Shown here one piece after another: positions 1 to 8,088 of a stretch of DNA of 64,000 nucleotides. This DNA comes from Pseudomonas sp. ERMR1:02 (GTDB taxonomy: Bacteria; Pseudomonadota; Gammaproteobacteria; Pseudomonadales; Pseudomonadaceae). The position numbers and the translations under genes were made by a program. The stretch's first letter is position 1. Each line of letters starts with the position of its first letter. The notes beneath the pieces were generated by a model, which saw only the letters and a program-made list of their open reading frames with translations, had not been told where the DNA came from and ran no database searches. The stretch lies in assembly GCF_002277815.1 (NCBI RefSeq), contig NZ_NKJI01000001.1, positions 675,501-739,500 of the forward strand. Direction: 5' to 3'.

Positions 1-1298
1 TGCAGAGCCTGGCGGTAAGTACGGCCGTAGCCGCTGCTACCACGGTAGTTGAGGTCGGCCACGGCGAAACCGCGTTGGGCCCAGTACTGGATGCGCGGGT
101 CGAGCACCGGATAGCACGCCGAAGTCGGGCCGCCGTGGATGAAAACCACCAGTGGCGGTTTTGCTTCGCCTGTCATTGCCGGGTAGAAGAAACCGTGGGC
201 TTCGCCAGAACCGCTTGGATAGCGCAGGGTTTGCGGGCGGCTGATCTGCTCGGCGGGCAATGGGCTGATGCCACCAGCCAGCACCTTGACCTGCCGGGTC
301 TGGCGGTCGATGGCGATCACCGACGAGGAACTGATCGGCGATGCCGCGATGCAATAAATGAATTGCTTATCCAGGGCGAGACTGCGCAAGCGGGTGTAGT
401 CGCCAGTGAACTCTTCACAAGTTTCCCCGCAAATACCCAATCGACCGAATCCGCCTTCGGTCCAACTCGCCAGATAGCGGTCTTCGCTCAGCGGCAACCA
501 GGTGCATCCACCGAGCTGCCAAGGGGCGGGACCATAATCTGCGCCAGCGCTCGGCAAAGGGGTCAGACCGTTTGCCGATTCCACCCAAGGCTGCCAGTAA
601 CCGCCACGATCCGTCAGGCAAAACAATCGACCGCTGTTATCAAATCGCGGTTGCTGCAGGGACTCTTGAATCCCGTCACCGGCCACGCAACGGGCTGGGC
701 CAAAACCACCGTCGCTCTGGCGTTCGGCAACCATCAAACGGGTTGCGGTCCATGGCTGATCCGGGCGACTCCACTCGATCCACGCCAGGCGTTGCGAATC
801 AGGACTGAGGGTTGGGGCGGCGTAGAAGTCGGCGCCTTCGGCCAGCAAATGGCGCTTGCCATCAGCCAGATCGATCACCACCAGACGATGCCGGTCGCGG
901 TTCTCTTCAACCGCCAGGATTTGCCCGTTGGCGAACTGCAAGTCGCCATAGCGGCATACACCGGATGTCAGCACCTCGGGTGCCTCGCGCAGTAGCGATT
1001 GACGATATAGCTGCTGGTCAGCCTCGTTGACGAAAACCACCCCGTCATCGGTCAGACAAAACGCACCACCGCCATATTCGTACACCCGGCTGCGCACACT
1101 GAATCCCGGCGGCGTCAGGCAGTTCGCGACGCCATCGCGCCAATGCCAGATGCGACATGCAGCATCTTCAGGGCGGTATTCGTTCCAGAACAGGCCATGT
1201 CGGCCTACCTGCAGTTCAGCAAAATCGATGCCGGCCGCAACGGCCTTGGCAGCGCTGAAGGGTTCAGCTTTTGGCGATAAGGCGTGAGTTTCGTTCAT
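1..1298 (-). CDS. pqqH: S9-family prolyl oligopeptidase-like peptidase of the pqq cluster (3' end outside window)
   Basis: The minus frame is open from an ATG at 1298 to the window edge (about 432 residues). It begins [14 protein letters not shown] and continues as a beta-propeller-like region typical of S9 peptidases. Near the edge it reaches the start of the alpha/beta hydrolase domain, with the oxyanion-hole type motif [10 protein letters not shown] followed by [12 protein letters not shown]. The catalytic Ser, Asp and His lie beyond the window. The start overlaps the last 35 bases of pqqE, so it is translationally linked to the pqq operon. A peptidase at this place is called pqqH or pqqM in pseudomonads and is thought to help trim the PqqA-derived peptide; that role is inferred from position and family only. 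Partial because of the window edge, not because of damage. Confidence 0.85.
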   Translation of the reverse strand, partial: MNETHALSPKAEPFSAAKAVAAGIDFAELQVGRHGLFWNEYRPEDAACRIWHWRDGVANCLTPPGFSVRSRVYEYGGGAFCLTDDGVVFVNEADQQLYRQSLLREAPEVLTSGVCRYGDLQFANGQILAVEENRDRHRLVVIDLADGKRHLLAEGADFYAAPTLSPDSQRLAWIEWSRPDQPWTATRLMVAERQSDGGFGPARCVAGDGIQESLQQPRFDNSGRLFCLTDRGGYWQPWVESANGLTPLPSAGADYGPAPWQLGGCTWLPLSEDRYLASWTEGGFGRLGICGETCEEFTGDYTRLRSLALDKQFIYCIAASPISSSSVIAIDRQTRQVKVLAGGISPLPAEQISRPQTLRYPSGSGEAHGFFYPAMTGEAKPPLVVFIHGGPTSACYPVLDPRIQYWAQRGFAVADLNYRGSSGYGRTYRQAL

Positions 1299-2406
1299 TG
1301 CGAAAGGCCAGTTGTTCGATGGACTGGGTGGCGTGCTCGGCTTCTTCGCGAGCCTTGAGGATCACGTCGTGATGGTGCGATTTGCTGCACACCGGGTCGG
1401 CATTGCTCGCGTCACCCGTGAGCATAAACGCCTGGCAGCGACAGCCGCCGAAGTCTTTTTCTTTCTCGTCGCAGGAACGGCACGGCTCGGGCATCCAGTC
1501 GTAACCGCGAAAACGGTTGAAGCCGAACGAGTCGTACCAGATGTGCTGCATGCTGTGGTCGCGCACGTTGGGAAATTGCACCGGCATCTGTCTGGCACCA
1601 TGACACGGCAGCGCCGTTCCGTCCGGCGTGACGGTCAGAAAAATACTGCCCCAGCCGTTCATACAGGCTTTCGGACGTTCTTCATAATAGTCCGGCGTGA
1701 CAAAAATCAGTTTGCACGGATGCCCTTCGGCTTCGAGTTTCGCGCGATATTCATTGGTGATGCGCTCTGCTCGAACGAGCTGTTCCTGGGTCGGCAACAG
1801 CCCGACCCGATTGAGCTGCGCCCAACCGTAGAACTGGCAGGTGGCGAGTTCGACGAAGTCCGCCTCAAGGGCGATGCACAGCTCGATGATGCGGTCGATC
1901 TTGTCGATGTTGTGCCGGTGGGTGACGAAATTCAGCACCATCGGATAGCCGTGGGCTTTCACTGCGCGGGCCATTTCCAGCTTCTGCGCGAAGGCCTTTT
2001 TCGAGCCGGCGAGCAGGTTGTTCACCTGTTCGTCGCTGGCCTGGAAACTGATCTGGATATGATCGAGGCCGGCCTTTTTAAAGTCGCTGATTTTTTGCTC
2101 GGTCAGGCCGATGCCGGAGGTGATCAGGTTGGTGTAGAAACCCAGCTGGCGCGCCTCGGCGATCAGCTCGGCGAGGTCCTGGCGCACCAGCGGTTCACCG
2201 CCGGAAAAACCCAACTGCGCCGCGCCCATTTCCCGCGCTTCGCGAAACACCTTGATCCACTGCTCGGTGCTCAATTCCTTGCCTTGCTCGGCGAAGTCCA
2301 GCGGATTGGAGCAGTACGGGCATTGCAGCGGGCAACGATAGGTCAGCTCGGCCAGCAGCCATAGCGGCAGGCCAATTTCCGGTTTGGGCGGTAACTTGTC
2401 CGACAC
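1264..2406 (-). CDS. pqqE: PqqA peptide cyclase PqqE (radical SAM/SPASM)
   Basis: PqqE uses radical SAM chemistry to link the Glu and Tyr side chains of PqqA while PqqD presents the peptide. With a GTG start at 2406 it is 380 residues, normal for the family. The radical SAM CxxxCxxC motif is C25-P-L-Q-C29-P-Y-C32, followed by the FSGGEPL SAM-binding motif near residue 73. The C-terminal third holds the SPASM cysteines ([40 protein letters not shown]). A longer in-frame reading starting at 2541 runs back into pqqD out of frame and is unlikely. GTG was chosen because homologous proteins begin just before the KPEIGLPLW segment. The gap after the pqqD stop is only 4 bases, and the 3' end overlaps the S9 peptidase gene. 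Confidence 0.95.
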   Translation of the reverse strand: MSDKLPPKPEIGLPLWLLAELTYRCPLQCPYCSNPLDFAEQGKELSTEQWIKVFREAREMGAAQLGFSGGEPLVRQDLAELIAEARQLGFYTNLITSGIGLTEQKISDFKKAGLDHIQISFQASDEQVNNLLAGSKKAFAQKLEMARAVKAHGYPMVLNFVTHRHNIDKIDRIIELCIALEADFVELATCQFYGWAQLNRVGLLPTQEQLVRAERITNEYRAKLEAEGHPCKLIFVTPDYYEERPKACMNGWGSIFLTVTPDGTALPCHGARQMPVQFPNVRDHSMQHIWYDSFGFNRFRGYDWMPEPCRSCDEKEKDFGGCRCQAFMLTGDASNADPVCSKSHHHDVILKAREEAEHATQSIEQLAFRNERNSRLIAKS

Positions 2407-2410
2407 GTGG

Positions 2411-2686
2411 TCAGGCAAGTTCGATCCAGTGCTGAGCACGAGCGACCTCCATGAATTGCTCGATGTCTTCACCGAGCTCCGGCACGCCGGGAAACTGCTT
2501 GTCGAGCTCGGCGATGATCGCCGTGACATCGCGTTGGCCATCGATCAGGCCGCCGATCAGCGCGGCGCTTTCATTGAGTTTAATCATGCCTTCCGGGTAC
2601 AGCAGCACGTGGCCTTTCTGTGCCGGTTCGTATTGGAAACGGTAACCGGTACGCCAGCTCGGAGTCTTTCTGCGATCGAAACTCAT
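2411..2686 (-). CDS. pqqD: PqqA-binding chaperone PqqD
   Basis: A 91-residue RiPP recognition element protein. It holds the PqqA peptide for the radical SAM enzyme PqqE. The usual features are visible: an N-terminal [13 protein letters not shown] strand region, the [17 protein letters not shown] segment, and a C-terminal helical part with [18 protein letters not shown]. The ATG overlaps the pqqC stop codon (ATGA), and pqqE starts 4 bases downstream, so the three genes are tightly coupled in one transcript. Length and order match other Pseudomonas pqq clusters. No abnormality seen. Confidence 0.95.
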   Translation of the reverse strand: MSFDRRKTPSWRTGYRFQYEPAQKGHVLLYPEGMIKLNESAALIGGLIDGQRDVTAIIAELDKQFPGVPELGEDIEQFMEVARAQHWIELA

Positions 2687-3435
2687 AACGTAATTCCTTT
2701 ATGCCAGACCCGTTGCCCGGTCACGCTGTGATACGGCGGGCGATTCAACTCGTAAGCCATGCTCATGGCATCGAGCATGCTCCAAAGAATGTCCAGTTTG
2801 AACTGGAGAATTTCCAGCATGCGCTCCTGGCCTTCACGCGTCGTGTAGTGCTGCAAGGTGATCGCCAGACCATGCTCGACATCCCGTCGCGCCTGGCCCA
2901 GGCGTGTGCGGAAATATTCGTAGCCGGCCGGGTCGATCCACGGGTAATGCTGCGGCCAGCTGTCCAGGCGCGACTGGTGGATCTGTGGCGCGAACAGTTC
3001 GGTCAGCGAGCTGCTGGCGGCTTCCTGCCAACTGGCGCGGCGGGCGAAGTTGACGTAGGCGTCGACGGCGAAACGTACGCCGGGCAGTACCAGCTCCTGG
3101 GAGCGCAGCTGATCCGGGTCGAGGCCGACCGCCTGGCCCAGACGCAGCCAGGCTTCGATGCCGCCGTCCTCACCGGGGGCGCCGTCGTGGTCCAGCAAGC
3201 GCTGAATCCACTCGCGACGGATCTCGCGGTCCGGGCAGTTGGCCAGAATGGCGGCGTCCTTCAGGGGAATGTTCACCTGATAGTAAAAGCGGTTGGCGAC
3301 CCAGCCCTGGATCTGCTCGCGGGTTGCCCGGCCTTCGTACATCGCCACGTGGTACGGGTGATGGATGTGGTAATAGGCGCCCTTGGCGCGCAGGGCGGCT
3401 TCGAATTCGGCGGGGGACATTGGGGTGTCGGTCAT
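2683..3435 (-). CDS. pqqC: pyrroloquinoline-quinone synthase PqqC
   Basis: PqqC catalyses the last step of PQQ synthesis, the cofactor-free eight-electron oxidation and ring closure of AHQQ. The 250-residue protein starts [19 protein letters not shown] at 3435, with a GGAG ribosome-binding site 7 bases upstream. The PqqC/TenA-like helical fold is recognisable from [44 protein letters not shown] and [20 protein letters not shown]. An upstream in-frame extension to 3561 runs into a REP element and is rejected. Between this gene and pqqB lie about 130 bases holding a REP pair, so pqqB and pqqCDE may differ in transcript level. Overlaps pqqD by 4 bases. Confidence 0.95.
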   Translation of the reverse strand: MTDTPMSPAEFEAALRAKGAYYHIHHPYHVAMYEGRATREQIQGWVANRFYYQVNIPLKDAAILANCPDREIRREWIQRLLDHDGAPGEDGGIEAWLRLGQAVGLDPDQLRSQELVLPGVRFAVDAYVNFARRASWQEAASSSLTELFAPQIHQSRLDSWPQHYPWIDPAGYEYFRTRLGQARRDVEHGLAITLQHYTTREGQERMLEILQFKLDILWSMLDAMSMAYELNRPPYHSVTGQRVWHKGITL

Positions 3436-3485
3436 TGCGGTTCTCCGGGTATTACCGGTGGATTCTTGGGTGTCGGGTCGGACGC

Positions 3486-3558
3486 CTTCGCGGGCAAGCC
3501 TCGCTCCTACAGGGATTGATGGTGTCCTTGTAGGAGCGAGGCTTGCCCGCGATGAGGC
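3486..3558. repeat. REP pair (inverted) between pqqB and pqqC
   Basis: Two inverted copies of the Pseudomonas REP palindrome (core GGAGCGAGGCTTGCCC). The left copy lies at about 3486-3512 and the right copy at about 3528-3556, with a spacer of about 15 bases. It sits inside the pqq operon between the stop of pqqB and the ATG of pqqC, with the right arm almost touching the pqqB stop codon (3565). Confidence 0.92.
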
Positions 3559-3564
3559 CATCCG

Positions 3565-4476
3565 CTACAGCACAATACTCATGCCGTCATACGCCACTTC
3601 AACCTGGCGCCGATCCAGCTCCGCGCGTTCCGGCGAATCCTCATCGAGAATCGGGTTGGTGTTGTTGATGTGGATAAGCACCTTGCGCTGCGTGGGCAAT
3701 TGCTCAAGCACTTCGAGCATGCCGCCGGGGCCGTTCTGCGCCAGATGCCCCATCTCACGACCGGTGCGGGTGCCGACGCCACGGCGCTGCATCTCGTCGT
3801 CGTCCCACAGCGTGCCGTCCACCAGCAGGCAATCGCTGCCAGCCATGATCTTCAGCAACGACGCATCGACCTTGCCCAGACCGGGTGCGTAGAACAGTTT
3901 ACCGCCGGTGCTCAGGTCCTCGACGACCAGGCCGATATTGTCGCCCGGATGCGGGTCGAAACGGTGCGGCGAATAGGGTGGCGCGGCGCTGCGCAATGGC
4001 AACGGTGTGAAACGCAGGTTCGGGCAGGCCGGGATGCTGAAGCTCTGGTCCAGTTCGATGCGGTTCCAGGTCAGGCCGCCGTTCCAGTGGGTCAGCATGT
4101 TGAACAGCGGGAAACCGGTGCTCAGGTCTTCATGGACCATGTCGGTGCACCAGACCTGATGCGGGCAACCTTCGCGCAGGCTGAGCAGGCCAGTGGTGTG
4201 ATCGATCTGGCTGTCCATCAGGATGATCGCGCTGATGCCTGTATCACGCAGGGCGCGGCCCGGTTGCATCGGGGCGAAGCTCTGGAGCTGGGCACGGATG
4301 TCCGGGGAGGTGTTGCACAGCACCCAATTCACGCCGTCATCGGAAATCGCGATGGACGACTGGGTCCGTGCCTTGGCCCGCAGGCTGCCGTCGCGAAAAC
4401 CTGCGCAGTTCACGCAGTTGCAGTTCCACTGGGGGAAACCGCCGCCAGCGGCGGAACCTAAAATCTGGACAAACAT
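3565..4476 (-). CDS. pqqB: PqqB, metallo-beta-lactamase-fold protein of PQQ biosynthesis
   Basis: A 303-residue member of the metallo-beta-lactamase superfamily. PqqB has been described as a hydroxylase acting on the Glu-Tyr intermediate before PqqC. The start [19 protein letters not shown] is typical, followed by the zinc-site segment [11 protein letters not shown]. Further on come [17 protein letters not shown], a degenerate version of the HxHxDH motif, and [13 protein letters not shown] near the C terminus. ATG at 4476 has a GGAG site upstream. The longer frame to 4584 passes through tandem repeats and the pqqA terminator and is rejected. It is separated from pqqA by a terminator-like hairpin and three tandem repeats. 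Confidence 0.95.
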   Translation of the reverse strand: MFVQILGSAAGGGFPQWNCNCVNCAGFRDGSLRAKARTQSSIAISDDGVNWVLCNTSPDIRAQLQSFAPMQPGRALRDTGISAIILMDSQIDHTTGLLSLREGCPHQVWCTDMVHEDLSTGFPLFNMLTHWNGGLTWNRIELDQSFSIPACPNLRFTPLPLRSAAPPYSPHRFDPHPGDNIGLVVEDLSTGGKLFYAPGLGKVDASLLKIMAGSDCLLVDGTLWDDDEMQRRGVGTRTGREMGHLAQNGPGGMLEVLEQLPTQRKVLIHINNTNPILDEDSPERAELDRRQVEVAYDGMSIVL

Positions 4477-4493
4477 GGGTGCTCCATCATTGC

Positions 4494-4544
4494 AACGCTG
4501 AAAATAAGTAACGCTGAAAATAAAAGTAACGCTGAAAATAAAAC
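4494..4544. repeat. three tandem copies of a 16-18 base A-rich unit in the pqqB leader
   Basis: The plus strand shows AACGCTGAAAATAAGT (4494-4509), AACGCTGAAAATAAAAGT (4510-4527) and AACGCTGAAAATAAAAC (4528-4544). In the minus (transcribed) sense each unit is a T-rich tract, TTTTATTTTCAGCGTT, and the first sits immediately after the pqqA terminator stem. The copies differ in length by 1-2 bases. This fits slippage or local duplication of the terminator tail. Confidence 0.9.
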
Positions 4545-4566
4545 GCCTCGGCATAACCGAGGCGTT
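4535..4566 (-). terminator. pqqA-pqqB intercistronic terminator/attenuator
   Basis: A perfect 10-bp stem, AACGCCTCGG / CCGAGGCGTT (4542-4551 with 4557-4566), encloses a 5-base loop. In the minus sense it is followed by TTTTATTTTC, a typical intrinsic terminator. It lies 27 bases after the pqqA stop. Partial termination here would make pqqA mRNA much more abundant than pqqBCDE, as expected for a small peptide substrate. Confidence 0.85.
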
Positions 4567-4592
4567 GAACTGCATTTCTGCCAAGGCAGAGC

Positions 4593-4667
4593 TTAGCGGC
4601 TGGCGAAGTACATGGTGACTTCAAAGCCGATACGCAGGTCGGTGTAAGCAGGTTTGGACCAGGCCAT
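4593..4667 (-). CDS. pqqA: PQQ precursor peptide PqqA
   Basis: A 24-residue peptide ([20 protein letters not shown] plus FASR) that is the substrate from which PQQ is built. The conserved Glu16 and Tyr20 (E-V-T-M-Y spacing) are the residues cross-linked by PqqE with PqqD. It has a strong ribosome-binding site, GAAGGAG, 7 bases before the ATG. It lies between pqqF (155 bases upstream) and pqqB, with a terminator hairpin right after it. Too short for ordinary gene finders, but unmistakable in sequence and position. Confidence 0.98.
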   Translation of the reverse strand: MAWSKPAYTDLRIGFEVTMYFASR

Positions 4668-4822
4668 GGGAGCGCTCCTTCAGGTGATGGGACAGTTGAG
4701 ACCTATACATATAGTCCACCTCCAGTGGGAGATGTTCAGATAGTTAGGCAGCTATGCTACTTAAAATTTCAAAGGAAATGGCTGCAAATGTTCGAGAAAG
4801 TTAATTGCAGCCTTTGTAATGA
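4668..4822 (-). promoter_or_regulatory. probable pqqA promoter region
   Basis: These 155 AT-rich bases separate the pqqF stop from the pqqA ATG on the minus strand. A TATATGTATA-like stretch occurs about 35 bases before the ATG, close to a small CTCC-CACT-GGAG inverted repeat. A separate promoter for pqqA is expected from its need for high expression, but the exact -35/-10 pair cannot be fixed by eye. Confidence 0.4.
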
Positions 4823-7243
4823 TCAATTTGCCACTTGCCAAGGTGAGCCGGGGCACGGCCCGCTGGACAGGCAGCGCCAACCACCTTCGGCTTGAATCAG
4901 GCGTTGGGCGGCGGCGATGAGTGCAGGTCGATCAAGTAAAAGAATCGCCTCGGGCAGTTGCACTAGATAATCCGACGAGCGGCCGGCCAGTTTGCCCTGC
5001 CAGAGCAGTTCGGCGGCTTGGGCGTTGGACAAGGCGGCGCTGGCGAACTGATCGGCCAGGGCTTGGCGCAGGGTGAGGAAACTGGCGTTATCGAAGTCGC
5101 GGATCATGTCCGGCAAACCATTCAGAAACTGTTCGATGTGTTGCAGCAGATCCGGTGGCGCGACGCTCGGCGATTGCACACCAAAAAGCAGCCCGGTTTG
5201 CCCGTGCAACTGGCGCAATGCGCTGAACACCGCGTAGCCAAGTTGAAGCTCTACCCGCAAGCGTTGGTAGAACGGGGTTTGAGAGATGTGAGCGAGCAAA
5301 CGCCACGCCGCTTCGTCGACGATGTCCGTCGAGGCTGTCGGGCAGAACAGCAGCAACGCGCTTTCGCTGGAGGCGGTTTCAACGGTGCTCCAGAGGTGGT
5401 GTGCATGAATTGATGGCGGTGGGGTGAGCTGATTGTCAGGTGTGCCGGGGATGCGGCTCAACGCCAGGCCCATTGCTGCTTGGGTCTGAGCCGACAGGCC
5501 AATCGCCAGTCCGTCCCAGCGCGAACTCGACCAGAGTTGTTGCGCGTCATCCAAGTCAGTGGTCCGCGCAAGTATGTGAGCGGGAAGTGCCTTGAGCAGT
5601 TGCCGGATCGGCATCAATGCTGACTCATTCTGTGTGAATTTGACATCATGATTTGCCAGCGTTTTCAGCACATGTTCCAGAACTGTGGGCATTGGCTCCT
5701 GGAGTCCGGTCATCGTTAGTAGCCATTCGTTGGCCGATGCGTTGAACGAAAAATCCACGCCCGCTTGCCGAGCTTCTTCGCGCAGAGGTTGCAGGTTGTT
5801 TTCCAAACGCGATTGGAGACTACCGCTTGGTGCCGAGTCCAGGCGCCAGCGCACATACACCGCACCTTCAGCGCTGTTGTCCGGCAATGCCTGGCTAAAT
5901 TGCATCGGCGAGCGTTCGCGCCGACTACGCGAGCGATCCTGGGCAAAGGTGCGTAGGCCACGGTGGGCGCTGGTCTGGCCGCGAATCAACCCGGCGTTGG
6001 TTGCCGGCGCTTCGGATCGCAAGAATGGATTGGGCGACGGCAGTTGCCATTCACCGGTGAAGTTATCCACAGCGCCGATTTGTTGCAGGATTTCCTTGAG
6101 GGCATTCACGCCTTGTTCAGATAGCCCGCCTTCGCGCTGTTCACTGTCCAGTCGCGCCAGTTGCAAGGCGCCGCTGACTTGCTGCTGGCGCTGGAGCAAG
6201 GCGCTGTATTCGTTGCTTAACCCGCTCCAGTCTTGCCGGGTGAAGTAGCTCAGCCAATCCAGCAGCAGTTCGCGAATCACTGTTGGCGGCGCGTTGGCGT
6301 TCAGTGTGAATTCGATGTGCAGCAAGGCTTGACTGGCGAATTGATACAAGGGTGTTGCTTTCAGGCTGTGGGCCCAACCGCGGTTTCGCAATTGCGCCAT
6401 CAGTCCACCGGGTTTCGCGGCGTTCAGCCAATGGCACAGGAAGGCCAATGCTCCAGGAGATGAATCGGGCAGAGCTTCGAGCGCAAACAACAGGTCCAGC
6501 CGACGCTCGTTCACCTGTTGATAACTTCTGTTCGCAGCGTCCATCAACGGCGCAGGCGCTTGTTGCGCGATGGCTTTGCCTTCGGGAATGGCATCAGCGA
6601 ATGACTGCGCCAGAGATTTCAATTCTTCGAGCGGTTGCGGACCGGTCAAGCTCAGAGTCATTTGCCCGATCTGATAAAACCGCTGATAGAAACCTTTCAA
6701 TGCCTGCTGAAATTCGGGTTGTGGCACCGGCAGGCTGTCACGGTTTCCGGCATGAAAGCCCCTCAGCGGATGAGCGTCAGAAAGCCCATCGAACAGCGCC
6801 AACTGCTGTTGGGCTGCCGCATCTTGCGACCAGGCGACAAACTCTGCGTGTAGCACCTCCCGTTCCCGGCGCTGATCGTCCGCATTCATGCGCGGATGGG
6901 CGAGCATGTCTGCCAGACGCTCCAGCCCGCCGCTGAAAGCCTGAGGCGGTAACTCGAAAACGTAGTCGGTGGTGCGTTCGCTGGTCCGCGCGTTTACCTG
7001 TCCGCCATGACCCTGGACGTAGGCCATTAACCCTTGGTCTGCGGGAAAACGCTCAGTCCCCAGAAACAGCAGATGCTCAAGAAAATGCGCCAGACCGGGC
7101 CAGGCCAGTGGTACATCATGGCTGCCGGCAGCGACACGCAACGCCGCAGCGCTGCGCTTCAATTCGGGCGCATGGCGCAGCGTCACCCGCAGACCATTGG
7201 CCAGGGTTTCAGTGTGGGGGCGAGGGTGATTCAGCGCAGGCAT
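4823..7243 (-). CDS. pqqF: PqqF, M16-family zinc peptidase
   Basis: An insulinase-family (M16) protease of 806 residues that, with PqqG-type partners in other bacteria, degrades PqqA or its cross-linked product. The inverted zinc motif HxxEH is H53-F-L-E56-H57 (HFLEHLLFLGT). The downstream glutamate ligand is expected near EREVLHAEF (about residue 133). N-terminal MPALNHPRPHTETLANGLRV is typical. ATG 7243 was preferred over the GTG two codons upstream because GGAAG lies 5 bases before it. The last part of the gene is the inactive-half M16 domain. It starts 38 bases after the davA stop, so it may be cotranscribed with davBA and precede pqqA. Confidence 0.93.
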   Translation of the reverse strand: MPALNHPRPHTETLANGLRVTLRHAPELKRSAAALRVAAGSHDVPLAWPGLAHFLEHLLFLGTERFPADQGLMAYVQGHGGQVNARTSERTTDYVFELPPQAFSGGLERLADMLAHPRMNADDQRREREVLHAEFVAWSQDAAAQQQLALFDGLSDAHPLRGFHAGNRDSLPVPQPEFQQALKGFYQRFYQIGQMTLSLTGPQPLEELKSLAQSFADAIPEGKAIAQQAPAPLMDAANRSYQQVNERRLDLLFALEALPDSSPGALAFLCHWLNAAKPGGLMAQLRNRGWAHSLKATPLYQFASQALLHIEFTLNANAPPTVIRELLLDWLSYFTRQDWSGLSNEYSALLQRQQQVSGALQLARLDSEQREGGLSEQGVNALKEILQQIGAVDNFTGEWQLPSPNPFLRSEAPATNAGLIRGQTSAHRGLRTFAQDRSRSRRERSPMQFSQALPDNSAEGAVYVRWRLDSAPSGSLQSRLENNLQPLREEARQAGVDFSFNASANEWLLTMTGLQEPMPTVLEHVLKTLANHDVKFTQNESALMPIRQLLKALPAHILARTTDLDDAQQLWSSSRWDGLAIGLSAQTQAAMGLALSRIPGTPDNQLTPPPSIHAHHLWSTVETASSESALLLFCPTASTDIVDEAAWRLLAHISQTPFYQRLRVELQLGYAVFSALRQLHGQTGLLFGVQSPSVAPPDLLQHIEQFLNGLPDMIRDFDNASFLTLRQALADQFASAALSNAQAAELLWQGKLAGRSSDYLVQLPEAILLLDRPALIAAAQRLIQAEGGWRCLSSGPCPGSPWQVAN

Positions 7244-7281
7244 GAGCACTTCCAGAACAGTGAAGTGCCAATGCTAGCGGA

Positions 7282-8076
7282 TTAGCGCTTGTTCAGCGCG
7301 TCGTAAAGCTCGGGACGGCGATCGATGAGGTAGCGATTGGCAGCGCGGGAATCGACCATCAACTGACGATCCAGCTCACCGACAATCAACGCTTCATCTA
7401 GGCCGGCCTGGGCGATACGGCTGCCATCCGGCGCCGCGATGCTGCTCTGGCCGCAATAGTGGATATCGCCTTCATGCCCGCAATAATTGGCGTAGGCCAC
7501 GTAACACTGATTTTCGAAGGCGCGGGAGCGAACGGTGACGTCGGCGATGAAATCAAAGGGAATCATGTTCGCCGTCGGCGCCAGGATCAGTTCGGCACCG
7601 TCGAGGGCCAGGCGTCGGGCGTTTTCCGGGAACTCCAGGTCGTAGCAGATCAGGAAGCCGAGCTTCCAGCCGTTGAGTTCAACGACTGGAAATTCGTCAG
7701 TGCCGGGGCTGAACATCGAGCGGTCAAGATCACCGAACAGGTGGGTCTTGCGGTAATTGCAGACGCGCTCGCCCTTAGCGTCGATCAACTGCACTGCGTT
7801 GTAGATCTGCCCGTCCTCGGTGCGCTCGGGATAGCCGTACAAAATGGCGATCCCGGCGGTCCGGGCAATGCGCGCAACCTGCTGCGCCGATTCACCGTTG
7901 TGCACTTCGGCCAGCACACTGACGGCGTCCACACCGATGTTGTAACCGGTCAGGAACATCTCCGGCAGCACCAGTAAATCGGCGCCTTTGGCTTCCTGCG
8001 CCAACTGCTGAAGGCGTTGTAGGTTGCCGGCGACATCCAAAGGCAGTGGTGGACATTGGTAAAGGGCTACGCGCAT
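7282..8076 (-). CDS. davA: nitrilase-superfamily amidase, probable 5-aminopentanamidase (5-aminovaleramidase)
   Basis: A 264-residue carbon-nitrogen hydrolase. The catalytic triad is visible: Glu39 (LVLPEMFLTGY), Lys110 (NYRKTHLFGDLD) and Cys144 (FLICYDLEFPE). In lysine catabolism DavA hydrolyses 5-aminopentanamide, the product of DavB, to 5-aminovalerate. A well-studied R-stereospecific amidase is a close family member, so substrate range may be wider. GAGG lies 8-9 bases before the ATG. It starts 12 bases after the davB stop, clearly one transcript. The assignment rests on the pairing with a 560-residue amino-acid monooxygenase and on the same order next to pqqF in P. putida. Confidence 0.85.
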   Translation of the reverse strand: MRVALYQCPPLPLDVAGNLQRLQQLAQEAKGADLLVLPEMFLTGYNIGVDAVSVLAEVHNGESAQQVARIARTAGIAILYGYPERTEDGQIYNAVQLIDAKGERVCNYRKTHLFGDLDRSMFSPGTDEFPVVELNGWKLGFLICYDLEFPENARRLALDGAELILAPTANMIPFDFIADVTVRSRAFENQCYVAYANYCGHEGDIHYCGQSSIAAPDGSRIAQAGLDEALIVGELDRQLMVDSRAANRYLIDRRPELYDALNKR

Positions 8077-8088
8077 TTCGGATTCCTC

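Noticed and set aside
75-995. 306-residue plus-strand frame near the window start
   Set aside because: Antisense to a clear S9 peptidase reading on the minus strand.
1312-2364. 350-residue plus-strand frame opposite pqqE
   Set aside because: pqqE has conserved cysteine motifs on the minus strand; the plus frame has none.
2407-2541. Extended PqqE start at 2541
   Set aside because: It would overlap pqqD out of frame; GTG 2406 fits the family length.
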